A stretch of DNA of 64,000 nucleotides from Planococcus lenghuensis. Its GTDB lineage: Bacteria; Bacillota; Bacilli; Bacillales_A; Planococcaceae. The notes beneath the pieces are model-generated. The model saw nothing but the letters and a program-made list of their open reading frames with translations. It made no database searches and was not told the origin of the DNA. Below are positions 1 to 7,828 of this stretch, one piece after another. Made by a program: the position numbers and the translations under genes. How positions within the stretch are numbered: position 1 is the stretch's first letter; each line of letters opens with the position of its first letter. The DNA lies in the NCBI RefSeq assembly GCF_001999905.1, contig NZ_CP019640.1, forward strand, positions 3,142,001 through 3,206,000, written 5' to 3'.

Positions 1-178
1 TCGATCCCGCAGTCGGCCGAAGCAGTCCGCCCATCATGGAAAGCGTGGTTGTCTTTCCGGAACCGTTCGGGCCGATCAGGGCAGTCGCCGTCCGCTCCTC
101 CAGAAGAAATGTAACATCATCCACTGCCAATTCGTTCCCGTATCGTTTTGTCAGGTTTTTCACTTCCAGCAAACTCAA
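1..178 (-). CDS. ABC transporter ATP-binding protein, YxlF-like (partial, N-terminal part)
   Basis: The minus strand reads into the left edge of the window, so only about 59 N-terminal residues are present. They hold the start of an ABC nucleotide-binding domain, with Walker A GPNGSGKTTT near residue 40. The likely start is TTG at 178, which overlaps the TGA stop of the upstream small membrane gene (TTGA) and sits behind a GGGAGG-like site, so the two are translationally coupled. In B. subtilis a PLDc_N protein (YxlE), this type of ATPase (YxlF) and a permease (YxlG) form part of the sigY operon, and the same order is inferred here. The permease would lie off the window. Confidence 0.85.
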   Translation of the reverse strand, partial: MSLLEVKNLTKRYGNELAVDDVTFLLEERTATALIGPNGSGKTTTLSMMGGLLRPTAGS

Positions 179-369
179 TAATTCCGCCTCCCAATCACAA
201 AGTACAGAATCGGCCCGATAATCTGGAACACAACGATTACAATGCCCCATAGCCATTTCGGACCGTTCGGGTTCGGATTTTTCAGCAAATCCACAAGCGC
301 GAAAATGAGCGATGCAAACTCAATCAAAATTACCGGCAGCAGTGCTAAAATCACTGTCATGGTATCCAT
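175..369 (-). CDS. YxlE-like PLDc_N domain membrane protein
   Basis: This small protein of about 64 residues has two hydrophobic segments separated by a short polar loop rich in N, P and K. The second half (PKWLWGIVIVVFQIIGPILY) is typical of the PLDc_N family. It is predicted to be an integral membrane protein with no enzyme activity of its own. ATG 369 is chosen over GTG 378 because the site AGAGAGGTG lies six bases before ATG 369. The gene overlaps the ATPase gene downstream. In B. subtilis YxlE is reported as part of the negative control of SigY; no sigma factor gene is visible on this side, so that role is not supported here. Confidence 0.8.
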   Translation of the reverse strand: MDTMTVILALLPVILIEFASLIFALVDLLKNPNPNGPKWLWGIVIVVFQIIGPILYFVIGRRNY

Positions 370-434
370 TCCATTCACCTCTCTTCATATTACGCAAAGA
401 GCAGGCGCCGGGTTTCACCGGAAAGGAGGAATTT

Positions 435-2096
435 TCACTCGGCCCCGTGCTTTGCGATTGCCCGGCCCGCTTCACGTCCGGTAAAGAGGCAGCCGCCAAG
501 AAATGTGCCTTCAAGCGATCGGTAGCCGTGGACACCGCCGCCTCCAAATCCGCAAGCTTCCCCGGCTGCATAGAGCCCCGGCACGGGTTTTCCCGCCGTA
601 TCCAGCACCCGGGCTGATAGATCGGTCTGCAGGCCGCCGAGCGTTTTCCGGCTCACGATGTTCAGCCGCACTGCGATGAGCGGCCCCGCTTTAGGATCAA
701 GCAATTTATGCGGCTTCGCTACCCGGATCAGCCGGTCGCCCCGGTAATTCCGGGCGCCGCGAAGCGCAGTGATCTGCAGGTCTTTCGTAAACGTGTTATC
801 CATTTCCCTGTCCCGCGCTTCCACTTGCCGCTGAATGTGCCCTGCGTCCAGCAGCCCGCTGCCAGTCAGTTCGTTCATGCCGGCTACGAGTTCTTCAATC
901 GTTGCCGCCTGGACAAAATCTTCGCCGTTATCCAGAAACGCCTGAACGGGCGGCGTCGCCCCTTTTTTCACGCGGGCCAATACCTGCCGCAGACTTTTGC
1001 CGGTCAGATCGGGGTTCTGTTCGGAACCCGACAGCGCAAACTCCTTTTCAATGATACGTTGGGTCAAGATAAACCAGGAATAATCATAGCCCGTGTCCTG
1101 AATCGTTTTCAGAGTGCCGAGCGTATCAAATCCCGGAAAGTTCGGTGCCGGAAAGCGGTTGCCCTCGGCGTCAAGCCAGAGTGAAGACGGGCCCGGTAAA
1201 ATGCGGATGCCATGGACCGGCCATACGGGATTCCAGTTTTTAATGCCTTCCGTATAATGCCACATGCGGTCTTTATTCACGAGCCGGGCTCCTGCCCGCT
1301 CGCTGATCGCCAGCATCCGGCCATCAACGTGAGCCGGAACGCCTGAAATCATGTTTTCAGGCGGTTTGCCTAGACGCAATGGCCAGTTTTCCCGGATTAG
1401 ATCGAAATTCGCTCCGATGCCGCCGCTTGCGACAAGCACAGCCGGCCCTCTGTATTCAAAATCATCGATTACTTCCCGGGAACTGGATACGCCACGCTCT
1501 GATTCGCTTTCTTTCAGAACAGCACCCCGGACCCCGACCACAGCCCCTTGTTCTGTGATCAATTCATCCACCCGGTGACGCGGCCGGTAATCGACCAAAC
1601 CGCGTGCAATCCCTTCTTTCACCCGATCTGCGAATGGCTGGACGATGCCCGGACCGGTGCCCCAGACAATGTGGAACCGGGGAACGGAATTTCCGTGCCC
1701 TTCCGCCAGATAACCGCCGCGTTCAGCCCAGCCGACAACCGGAAAGAAGCGGATGCCCCGGCTCCGGAGCCACGCCCGCTTTTCGCCGGCTGCAAAATCG
1801 ACATAGGCTTTTGCCCATTTGAACGCCCAGGAATCTTCATCATCCAGCCGGTCGAATCCTGCAGTTCCGAGCCAGTCCTGCCAGGCGAGTTCTTTCGAAT
1901 CCTTTATACCGAGCCGGCGCTGCTCCGGTGAATCGACCAGGAATAACCCGCCGAATGACCACCACGCCTGTCCGCCAAATGACGCTTCCGGCTCCTGATC
2001 CAGCAAGAGCACCTTTTTTCCTGCCTCCAGCAGTTCGGAAGCTGCCACTAATCCTGCCAATCCGGCGCCGACTACGATTGCATCATATGCCATCAT
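435..2096 (-). CDS. FAD-binding dehydrogenase (fumarate reductase/3-ketosteroid dehydrogenase-like)
   Basis: The 553-residue protein begins with a dinucleotide-binding fold (YDAIVVGAGLAGLVAASELL) and ends with the usual FAD-capping segment (GLYAAGEACGFGGGG, then SLEGTFLGGCLFTGREAG). This is the layout of the soluble flavoprotein dehydrogenase family related to fumarate reductase flavoproteins and 3-oxosteroid 1-dehydrogenases. The substrate cannot be told from sequence. ATG 2096 follows AAAGGGGG; a reading frame extension up to 2156 has no ribosome binding site. The gene stands alone: a strong terminator lies upstream (end of the EIIA transcript) and the yxlE-like gene follows after 65 bases. 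No signal peptide or haem domain is seen, so a cytoplasmic role is likely. Confidence 0.85.
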   Translation of the reverse strand: MMAYDAIVVGAGLAGLVAASELLEAGKKVLLLDQEPEASFGGQAWWSFGGLFLVDSPEQRRLGIKDSKELAWQDWLGTAGFDRLDDEDSWAFKWAKAYVDFAAGEKRAWLRSRGIRFFPVVGWAERGGYLAEGHGNSVPRFHIVWGTGPGIVQPFADRVKEGIARGLVDYRPRHRVDELITEQGAVVGVRGAVLKESESERGVSSSREVIDDFEYRGPAVLVASGGIGANFDLIRENWPLRLGKPPENMISGVPAHVDGRMLAISERAGARLVNKDRMWHYTEGIKNWNPVWPVHGIRILPGPSSLWLDAEGNRFPAPNFPGFDTLGTLKTIQDTGYDYSWFILTQRIIEKEFALSGSEQNPDLTGKSLRQVLARVKKGATPPVQAFLDNGEDFVQAATIEELVAGMNELTGSGLLDAGHIQRQVEARDREMDNTFTKDLQITALRGARNYRGDRLIRVAKPHKLLDPKAGPLIAVRLNIVSRKTLGGLQTDLSARVLDTAGKPVPGLYAAGEACGFGGGGVHGYRSLEGTFLGGCLFTGREAGRAIAKHGAE

Positions 2097-2160
2097 TTTG
2101 CCCCCTTTGTTTCCTGTTTCTTCTAGTATCCAGAAATTTCTGAATGAAAACAACAAAAAT

Positions 2161-2188
2161 TTGCCGGCCCTTAAGTAAGGGCCGGCAA
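2161..2188 (-). terminator. Intrinsic terminator of the mtlF-like/msrA transcript
   Basis: A perfect 12-bp stem (TTGCCGGCCCTT with AAGGGCCGGCAA) and a 4-base loop is followed on the minus strand by a T-rich run. Confidence 0.9.
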
Positions 2189-2233
2189 TTGCTGTTCGAT
2201 AAATGATTGTATTCTTACAGGCGCTTGGCTGTT

Positions 2234-2671
2234 CTACTCGACTTCGCTGAATAAATCAATAATGTCCTGCTTGGACTCAGCAGTGAGAATGTGATCGATC
2301 GTCTTCGGATCTGAACACACGATTGCAATATTCGCCAGCAGATCCAGGTGCTCGTCGTTTTCACCGGCAATGCCGAAAATTACTTTCGCCGTATTGCCTT
2401 CCCCAAAGTCGATACCTTCCGGGACAACAGTGATCGCAATGCCCGTTGCATGCACATACTGTTTGGCATTATCCGTCCCATGCAAAATCGCGAGAAAATT
2501 GCCCATATAAGTAGTTTTTTGTTCTTCGCGTTCCAGCATTTTATCGATGTATTCTTTATCAACATAGCCATTAGCCACTAAAATTTCACCGGTGTTCCGG
2601 ATTGCTTCCTCTTTACCTGCCGGCGTGGCATTCAACTCGATATTCGCCGCCGTTAATACATCTTTACTCAT
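2234..2671 (-). CDS. mtlF: PTS mannitol-type EIIA component (orphan)
   Basis: This is a 145-residue single-domain EIIA of the fructose/mannitol family. The active-site block GNFLAILHGT carries the phosphorylatable histidine; the usual residue before His is Pro and here it is Leu. It would accept phosphate from HPr and pass it to an EIIB domain. No EIIBC, mannitol-1-phosphate dehydrogenase or MtlR is present within the window, so the protein is an orphan here and could serve a remote permease or a regulatory role. ATG 2671 follows AGGAGGG. It lies 37 bases after msrA with no terminator between them, so the two may be co-transcribed. Confidence 0.85.
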   Translation of the reverse strand: MSKDVLTAANIELNATPAGKEEAIRNTGEILVANGYVDKEYIDKMLEREEQKTTYMGNFLAILHGTDNAKQYVHATGIAITVVPEGIDFGEGNTAKVIFGIAGENDEHLDLLANIAIVCSDPKTIDHILTAESKQDIIDLFSEVE

Positions 2672-2708
2672 CCTATCCCTCCTATTTCTATTCCGCTGTC
2701 AGATTCAA

Positions 2709-3383
2709 TTACCACTTCATATTCTGAATGCGTTCCTGCAAGACCGCTCTGGCTTCTTCCGGTACCGGCCAGCTGCTGATTTCATCCAGCAGACCAGCTT
2801 TCGTCCCGAATCCTTTGACGAATCCATTCAGCCGCGCGGCGAATGTGGAATCCGTCATATCTTCCGGCCCCACGTACAGATCGGCCAATTGAGAGAGTGC
2901 TTTCGGGTAGCGTTTCAGGTAATACTTCTGATGCCGCTCTTCTGCGAGCGTGAAGTTTTTAAATGGCGCAATATCTGTACCGACTTCTTCGCCGAGCTCC
3001 GCTTCAACTTCCGCTTTCACCCGCCGGATCGTCTCTTCCTGTTCGTCACTCCGGTAACGGAGCAGCGAGATATACTGCCGGCCTTTGTATTCGTCCCGAT
3101 TCGCATAATGATTTGCCCAAAAATAGCGAAGGATATCTTCATATGGCAATACTGCCGGATCAAAATCGATTTCCACCGTCTCTGTATGATCGCCCATTCT
3201 CCGGTATGTCGGATTTATCGCTGTCCCGCCCGCATAACCGACACGGGTTCGGATAACGCCCGGCAAGGCGCCGAACATGGCATCCGGACTCCAGAAGCAG
3301 CCCATGCCGAATGTCGCAGTTTCGGTTGCGGCGACCCCGAGCCCCGCTTCAAGTTTCTGAATCGTATTGGATGTTACCGTCAC
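2709..3383 (-). CDS. msrA: Peptide methionine-S-sulfoxide reductase MsrA
   Basis: The 224-residue protein has the MsrA active-site segment FGMGCFWSPD with the catalytic cysteine, and the family blocks VGYAGG and HTETVEIDFDP. It reduces the S-epimer of methionine sulfoxide in proteins, using thioredoxin. It carries about 20 extra N-terminal and about 40 extra C-terminal residues compared with compact MsrA, as some Bacilli forms do. There is no fused MsrB domain and no msrB nearby. The start is GTG 3383 behind AAAGGAGGAG. The long repeat array lies directly upstream, so the promoter is probably between 3384 and 3494. Confidence 0.92.
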   Translation of the reverse strand: MTVTSNTIQKLEAGLGVAATETATFGMGCFWSPDAMFGALPGVIRTRVGYAGGTAINPTYRRMGDHTETVEIDFDPAVLPYEDILRYFWANHYANRDEYKGRQYISLLRYRSDEQEETIRRVKAEVEAELGEEVGTDIAPFKNFTLAEERHQKYYLKRYPKALSQLADLYVGPEDMTDSTFAARLNGFVKGFGTKAGLLDEISSWPVPEEARAVLQERIQNMKW

Positions 3384-3494
3384 TTCGTCTCCTCCTTTGG
3401 AACGCTTTACTTTCTCTTTACCCTCTTCGCCCGTTGCGATAAGCGTTCGTTTTCAAATATCGGCAAATGCAGGCTGAAATAAATGAGATTTGCC

Positions 3495-3674
3495 TGAACG
3501 CGGATAAGCACCCGCTGAACACGGATAAGCACCCGCTAAACACGGATAAGCACCCGCTGAACGCGGATAAGCACCCGCTGAACACGGATAAGCACCCGCT
3601 AAACACGGATAAGCACCCGCTGAACGCGGATAAGCACCCGCTGAACGCGGATAAGCACCCGCTGAACGCGGATA
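3495..3674. repeat. 21-bp tandem repeat array, 8 full units plus a partial
   Basis: Eight full copies and one partial copy of a 21-bp unit (consensus TGAACGCGGATAAGCACCCG plus C) run without gaps. Three variants, starting TGAACG, TGAACA and TAAACA, occur in the order 1-2-3-1-2-3-1-1-1, so a 63-bp higher-order unit is duplicated. On the other strand each unit contains CTTATCCG followed by CG or TG. The same family, also with 21-bp period, recurs at 55751-55827. The array lies between the 5' ends of msrA and the terminator of the OsmC gene and opens reading frames only because 21 is a multiple of three. Confidence 0.95.
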
Positions 3675-3700
3675 CATACTTCCTACCACTCACATTAAGA

Positions 3701-3725
3701 AGCCGCACGCAGGCTGCATGCGGCT
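3701..3725 (-). terminator. Probable terminator after the OsmC gene
   Basis: AGCCGCA pairs with TGCGGCT around an 11-base loop. T-richness is better on the plus strand (TCTTTT) than on the minus strand (TTCTTAA), so it may act in both directions. Confidence 0.55.
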
Positions 3726-3730
3726 GTCTT

Positions 3731-4180
3731 TTATGTCCCCGTTAAGATGTCCGCTTCCAGCCGCACTTCCACATTCCCTTGAATCGCACGGGTGATCATG
3801 CAGGAACTTTCCGCTTTTTCCGCGAGCCGCTGACAGAGCGCAACATCCTTTTCGGATGCGTCCGCCTTCAGCACAATGCGCGGCCGGTGGATGATCGTCT
3901 TGTATGTGATAATGCCGTTCGTCACATCAACAAGCCCTTCCGATTCCATCGTCAATGATTCTTTGGCAAGCTTGCTGCGTTCCATCATCGCTGCAAGCGT
4001 GATGATGTAACAAGTGGCAGCAGCGCCCAGAAGCATCTCGTCCGGATTGGTTCCGACACCGGGTCCGTCCATTTCCGGCGGGATAGAAATCTGCGTCTTC
4101 AAATTCCCGGTTTCAATGGTGCCGATATCGTTGCGGTTGCCCGGCCAATCGGCCTTTAAGTGAAAACTATGGATTGCCAT
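3731..4180 (-). CDS. OsmC/Ohr family protein
   Basis: The product of about 149 residues has the OsmC fold features: an N-terminal beta sheet region, GTNPDEMLLGAAATCYIITL with the first redox cysteine, and ESSCMITRAIQGN with the second. Family members reduce organic or fatty-acid hydroperoxides through these cysteines. The segment GTNPDEMLL resembles the YhfA/SACOL1771-type branch more than classical Ohr. ATG 4180 is preferred over ATG 4186 because AGGAGAG is seven bases from it. Neighbouring msrA and the distant catalase are also oxidative-stress genes, but no shared operon is seen. Confidence 0.85.
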   Translation of the reverse strand: MAIHSFHLKADWPGNRNDIGTIETGNLKTQISIPPEMDGPGVGTNPDEMLLGAAATCYIITLAAMMERSKLAKESLTMESEGLVDVTNGIITYKTIIHRPRIVLKADASEKDVALCQRLAEKAESSCMITRAIQGNVEVRLEADILTGT

Positions 4181-4196
4181 CTGCATCTCTCCTGTC

Positions 4197-4337
4197 TCAA
4201 ACGTTTTTGGAATTGCTTTCCTTCAATAGTTTGATGATCTCTTCATTCTGCTCCTTGATATCTTTCAAATGCTTGTCCCGCTTATCCGTCGTCAGCAGCA
4301 TAATGACGATAATCGCAATGCCCATGATCAGAATCAT
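4197..4337 (-). CDS. Small single-pass membrane protein, 46 residues
   Basis: The protein starts MILIMGIAIIVIMLL, a single membrane segment at the very N-terminus, and continues with a charged coiled tail (KRDKHLKDIKEQNEEIIKLL). ATG 4337 overlaps the TGA of the upstream kinase-fusion gene (ATGA) and has a good site, AAGGAG, so translation is coupled. I do not recognise a named family. The design, one anchor with a cytoplasmic amphipathic helix, resembles many small Bacilli membrane proteins without known function. Confidence 0.75.
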   Translation of the reverse strand: MILIMGIAIIVIMLLTTDKRDKHLKDIKEQNEEIIKLLKESNSKNV

Positions 4338-5713
4338 TCCACTTCTCCTTCCAAAAAAGCCTGTGCTTCTTCCAGTCTCGGCATCGCCGTCAATGCGCCT
4401 CTTTTCGTCGTGCACAAGGCTCCGAGTTTATTGCCGAAAGCGGCACAGCGAATGATCTCCTCCCGCGTTCCCGGAAGTCCGTACAGGTGGATATGCCGCA
4501 GTACGCCTGCCACAAATGCATCCCCGGCACCTGTCGTATCGACCGGCGGCACAGGCACCACCGGTACATGGATGCTCTCACTGCCACTCACAGCACGCGT
4601 ACCATTCTCACCGTCCGTAATGAACAGCAGCGGAATCTTGAATCCCGCCAGCCGGCGAAGCCCCTCATCAATCGACTCGGTCTCGGTTAAAAACGCCAAT
4701 TCTTCTACTGTCATCTTTACGATATCCGCCTGCTGCAAAAATTCATTTACCGTCCGGCGGCACTGGTCTTCGCTGTCCCATCGGAGGGGCCGGATATTGA
4801 CATCCAGTGAACAAAGGACGCCATATTGCTTGGCAAGACGGACAGCGGACCGCGTCGTTTCCAATGCCGTCGGCTGAAACATAGTGCCGGAACAGAAATG
4901 AAAAGCGCTGGCTGTCTCGAAAGCTGCCGCTGATAAATCGGCCGGTGCCACTTGGATGTCCGGCGTTTCGTTTTCGTAAGATGCGAAGACCCGGTCGAAT
5001 TCCGGCGTCAGATGCACATAAACGCCGCTCACCCGTTTTTCAGGCACCGACACAGCGAATGCCAGATTCACATTCTCCTGTTCCAGTTGCTCCCGGAAAA
5101 ACCGGGAATCCCCGTCGTCTCCCGTCACCGTAATGAAAGCGGACGGCAGGCCAAGCCGACCGGCACCAGCTGCCACGTTAACCGTTGCGCCGCCGAGATG
5201 CCGGCTGAACTCAGTGTTGTCCGTCCCTTTGCTGAAATAATCGATAAAGGCATCCCCATAGGTTACGATACTTTTTATATCCTTGATGAACTTTGCTTCC
5301 CCGTCACGGACAGCGATTTCCCGGTAGCCGAGCGCGGCATGAGCATGCCGGCTGTGCTCGTTGTCTTCTTCCGAGTCCGAGGCCATCCGGTTCAGGCCTC
5401 TGGCGGCAGCCCAGATTTCTGCCGCTTCCGCCAATCGCCGGCCGGCCCCTTGCCCCCGGCATTCTCCCCGGACAAACCAGCCTTCCATATATCCGCAACA
5501 GCCGGCTTCTCCATGTGCATTTCCATGAATCGATACTTCAAGGAAACCGGCTGCCTCTCCATCCTTTTCTGCCAAGAATGCGGTCAGATTGTCCGAATTC
5601 AACTGTTCCCCGATTTCCGCTTGGTGTTTTTCTTCAGGGCAATGCGGCCACAGCTGTCGCCGCATTTCAAGCCACATCTCCCTGTCTTGCAGTTCCATTT
5701 GTCGAATATGCAT
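4334..5713 (-). CDS. Fusion of AAC(6')-like GNAT acetyltransferase and PfkB-family sugar kinase
   Basis: One uninterrupted frame of 459 residues holds two complete domains. Residues 1 to about 146 are a GNAT domain close to aminoglycoside 6'-N-acetyltransferases: WLEMRRQLWP near the start, GYMEGWFV, the acetyl-CoA loop RGQGAG at 86-91, MASDSEEDN and HAALGY. Residues about 147-459 are a ribokinase/PfkB kinase starting IVTYGDAFIDYF, with GGATVNVA early and the catalytic signature DTTGAGDAF near the end. There is no linker. PfkB enzymes phosphorylate sugars such as fructose or 2-keto-3-deoxygluconate; the sugar is not determinable here. ATG 5713 follows AAAGAGGG; GTG 5731 is an alternative. No internal ribosome binding site was found at the junction. 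Function of the fusion is unknown. Confidence 0.85.
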   Translation of the reverse strand: MHIRQMELQDREMWLEMRRQLWPHCPEEKHQAEIGEQLNSDNLTAFLAEKDGEAAGFLEVSIHGNAHGEAGCCGYMEGWFVRGECRGQGAGRRLAEAAEIWAAARGLNRMASDSEEDNEHSRHAHAALGYREIAVRDGEAKFIKDIKSIVTYGDAFIDYFSKGTDNTEFSRHLGGATVNVAAGAGRLGLPSAFITVTGDDGDSRFFREQLEQENVNLAFAVSVPEKRVSGVYVHLTPEFDRVFASYENETPDIQVAPADLSAAAFETASAFHFCSGTMFQPTALETTRSAVRLAKQYGVLCSLDVNIRPLRWDSEDQCRRTVNEFLQQADIVKMTVEELAFLTETESIDEGLRRLAGFKIPLLFITDGENGTRAVSGSESIHVPVVPVPPVDTTGAGDAFVAGVLRHIHLYGLPGTREEIIRCAAFGNKLGALCTTKRGALTAMPRLEEAQAFLEGEVE

Positions 5714-5759
5714 ATCTGCCCTCTTTTTCACTGTTTCCTGCTATTCTACCACAAGAAAA

Positions 5760-5781
5760 TCCGGACGATAAATCGCCCGGA
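5760..5781 (-). terminator. Intrinsic terminator after the iron-type alcohol dehydrogenase
   Basis: TCCGGGCGAT pairs with ATCGTCCGGA on the minus strand around a two-base loop, followed by TTTTCTT. Confidence 0.8.
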
Positions 5782-5868
5782 CTTGACTGTAAATAATTGA
5801 TTTTCTTATTCAAAAGGAAGAGGCAACATGAGTCCCAGCTGTACATACTCTCTTTAGAATTGACTTGG

Positions 5869-6954
5869 TTAACCGACAAGAGCCGTGTACTTTTCATATG
5901 TCAGCATCGCATGCAAAACTTCCCGAGCCGTTACTCCATCCTTCCGCAGATTATGAATGGTTTCGTTTTTGGCTGTCGCTTTTTCCGCCACCGGCTGCAG
6001 TGATTCTTCCGTCACTGTTCCAATCCCCAAATCTCTTAGCGATGTCGGGAGACCAATCTGCCGAAAGTATCCGGCAAGCTTACCCGCTTCATCCCAGCGG
6101 TCTTCCAGAACCAATTGAATCAAAATCCCGTACGCCACTTTCGCACCATGCTGGACATGATGAGTTTCATCAAGTGCCGTTAATCCGTTATGAATAGCGT
6201 GTGCTGCCGCAACGATCCGGGACGGATCACTGAACCCGCCAACCATTCCCGCTGTCATGATGATCGTTTCAGCTGTCTTGATGAAGCTGTCGTTCAGTTC
6301 CTTTTGCCGGGCTGCGGCCATTGCCGCTTCTCCATGCACGAGCAGTTCATCATAACAAAGTTTAGCTGCAAACCGGGCGATTGTAACTGGAGCTGTGAAG
6401 GTATCCAGTTTTCGAAACTGCACATCCGACTCATACCATTTGGCGATTGTGTCTCCAATGCCGGCCGCCAGCATCTCCTCTGGTGCCCGTAAAAGTATAT
6501 CCGGTTCCAGCAGGACCAGTGATGCATTTTTGGGGTGGATGTCGAACCGGACATATTTGCCGGCATCATAAATCACACTGAGCGGTGTCCAGGCAGCACA
6601 ATTGGAAGCAACTGTCGGAATCAGTACTGTTTCCTTGCCGGCAACACGGGCTGCCGCTTTTGCTAAATCCAAAATCTTCCCGCCTCCGATTCCGATAATG
6701 GCGTCTGCCTGTCCGGCACGCAATGCGATACGTTCAATTTCCGCAAGTGAACATTCCCCGCCATACTGGATGAACACAGCATCAATCTGTTCAAACGACG
6801 GGAAATAAGGGCTGGCTGACTCCCACGACTTTTTCCCATGGATGACCAACACAGTTTTATAGTTGAGAGCGGTCAAATGCGCTTCCAATCTGCTCAAAGC
6901 ACCCGTTTCACATATATACGCATTCGGCGCTCCCTGCACAATCAGGTTTTCCAT
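5869..6954 (-). CDS. Iron-containing alcohol dehydrogenase family protein (GldA/YbdH-like)
   Basis: The 361-residue protein has the NAD-binding glycine motif GIGGGKILD at about 88-96 and a C-terminal all-alpha metal domain. Likely metal ligands are the Asp in AAGIGDTIAKW and the His residues in AHAIHNGL and HHVQHGAK. The pattern is closest to glycerol dehydrogenase and the YbdH/hydroxycarboxylate dehydrogenase branch, which often use zinc in place of iron. The exact substrate is not evident. ATG 6954 is preceded by GAGAGGTG. It lies 22 bases beyond the end of metQ, in the same direction, but metQ belongs to an S-box unit, so read-through into this gene is possible and its link to methionine is uncertain. 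Confidence 0.85.
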   Translation of the reverse strand: MENLIVQGAPNAYICETGALSRLEAHLTALNYKTVLVIHGKKSWESASPYFPSFEQIDAVFIQYGGECSLAEIERIALRAGQADAIIGIGGGKILDLAKAAARVAGKETVLIPTVASNCAAWTPLSVIYDAGKYVRFDIHPKNASLVLLEPDILLRAPEEMLAAGIGDTIAKWYESDVQFRKLDTFTAPVTIARFAAKLCYDELLVHGEAAMAAARQKELNDSFIKTAETIIMTAGMVGGFSDPSRIVAAAHAIHNGLTALDETHHVQHGAKVAYGILIQLVLEDRWDEAGKLAGYFRQIGLPTSLRDLGIGTVTEESLQPVAEKATAKNETIHNLRKDGVTAREVLHAMLTYEKYTALVG

Positions 6955-6976
6955 CGCTGCACCTCTCTCCGTCCGT

Positions 6977-7816
6977 TTATTCCTCTGTCATCCACTCCGG
7001 CTTGCCGAAGCCTTCAAATTCTGCATCGATCACTTCTTCAAATTCCGGTGATTCCACAATTTCCACCAGATCCGCTGCGAGTTCGCTGTCTTCATTGTCA
7101 GCTGTCACGGCGACCACGTTACGGTACTGATCCGGCATGTTCTCAAGTGCCAATGCATCCAGCAGGTCCATTTCTGAAGCAAGTGCATAATTTCCCGGAA
7201 CAGCTGACAGATCAGATCCTTCCACTGCCCGCGGCAGCTGGCCGGCATCAATTGGCTGGAATTTCAGATTCTTCGTGTTTTCAATGATATCCTGCTCGGA
7301 TACCGTCAGTGTCTCCGCTTCCGGGTCAAGTTGGATCAGGCCTTCATCCTCAAGAATCAGGAAAGCACGGGCTGCATTCACCGGATCATTCGGAATGGCG
7401 ATTGTAGCACCATCTTCAATGGCATCGATTGAATCAAAAACATTCGAATAAATCCCCATTGGTGCGGTCGGAACCATAATGAGTGCCGACAAGTCCATGC
7501 TGTGCTGTTCTTCAAAGCTTTCCAGATAAACTGTGTGCTGGAACAGGTTCGCATCCAAATCGCCGTTGTCGAGTGCGATGTTCGGCTGGATATAATCGCT
7601 GAATTCCCGTACATCTACTTCATAGCCCAGTTCTTCAAGCTGCGGAACAATCGCTTTGTTCAGCATGTCACTATAGGGTCCGGCCGTCGCACCAAGCGTG
7701 ATCGCCTGCGTTTCCCCTTCAACTCCTGCTTCTGAAGTAACTTCCGCCGCTTCCTCTTCCCCACACGCGGCGAGGGCCAATGCGCTTGCTGTCAATACCA
7801 ATCCGAATTTTTTCAT
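6977..7816 (-). CDS. metQ: Methionine ABC transporter substrate-binding lipoprotein MetQ
   Basis: The protein of about 279 residues starts with a lipoprotein signal (lipobox LALAAC) and continues as an NlpA-family binding protein (NLFQHTVYLESF, VPTAPMGIYS, IPNDPVNAARAF). It captures L- or D-methionine outside the membrane for MetNI. The segment after the lipid cysteine is acidic (CGEEEAAEVTSEAG), probably a flexible linker. ATG 7816 is seven to eight bases from AGGAGA; ATG 7822 is too close. It is the last gene of metNIQ, 12 bases after metI. Confidence 0.95.
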   Translation of the reverse strand: MKKFGLVLTASALALAACGEEEAAEVTSEAGVEGETQAITLGATAGPYSDMLNKAIVPQLEELGYEVDVREFSDYIQPNIALDNGDLDANLFQHTVYLESFEEQHSMDLSALIMVPTAPMGIYSNVFDSIDAIEDGATIAIPNDPVNAARAFLILEDEGLIQLDPEAETLTVSEQDIIENTKNLKFQPIDAGQLPRAVEGSDLSAVPGNYALASEMDLLDALALENMPDQYRNVVAVTADNEDSELAADLVEIVESPEFEEVIDAEFEGFGKPEWMTEE

Positions 7817-7828
7817 TTTCATTCTCTC

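Noticed and set aside
3495-3674. CRISPR array
   Set aside because: The units are contiguous, with no spacers, and no cas genes are present.
3418-3745. Open frames through the 21-bp repeats encoding repeat proteins (for example LNTDKHP or VFSGCLS units)
   Set aside because: The frames are open only because the unit is a multiple of three. There is no ribosome site, no sensible start, and the second array does not keep any frame.
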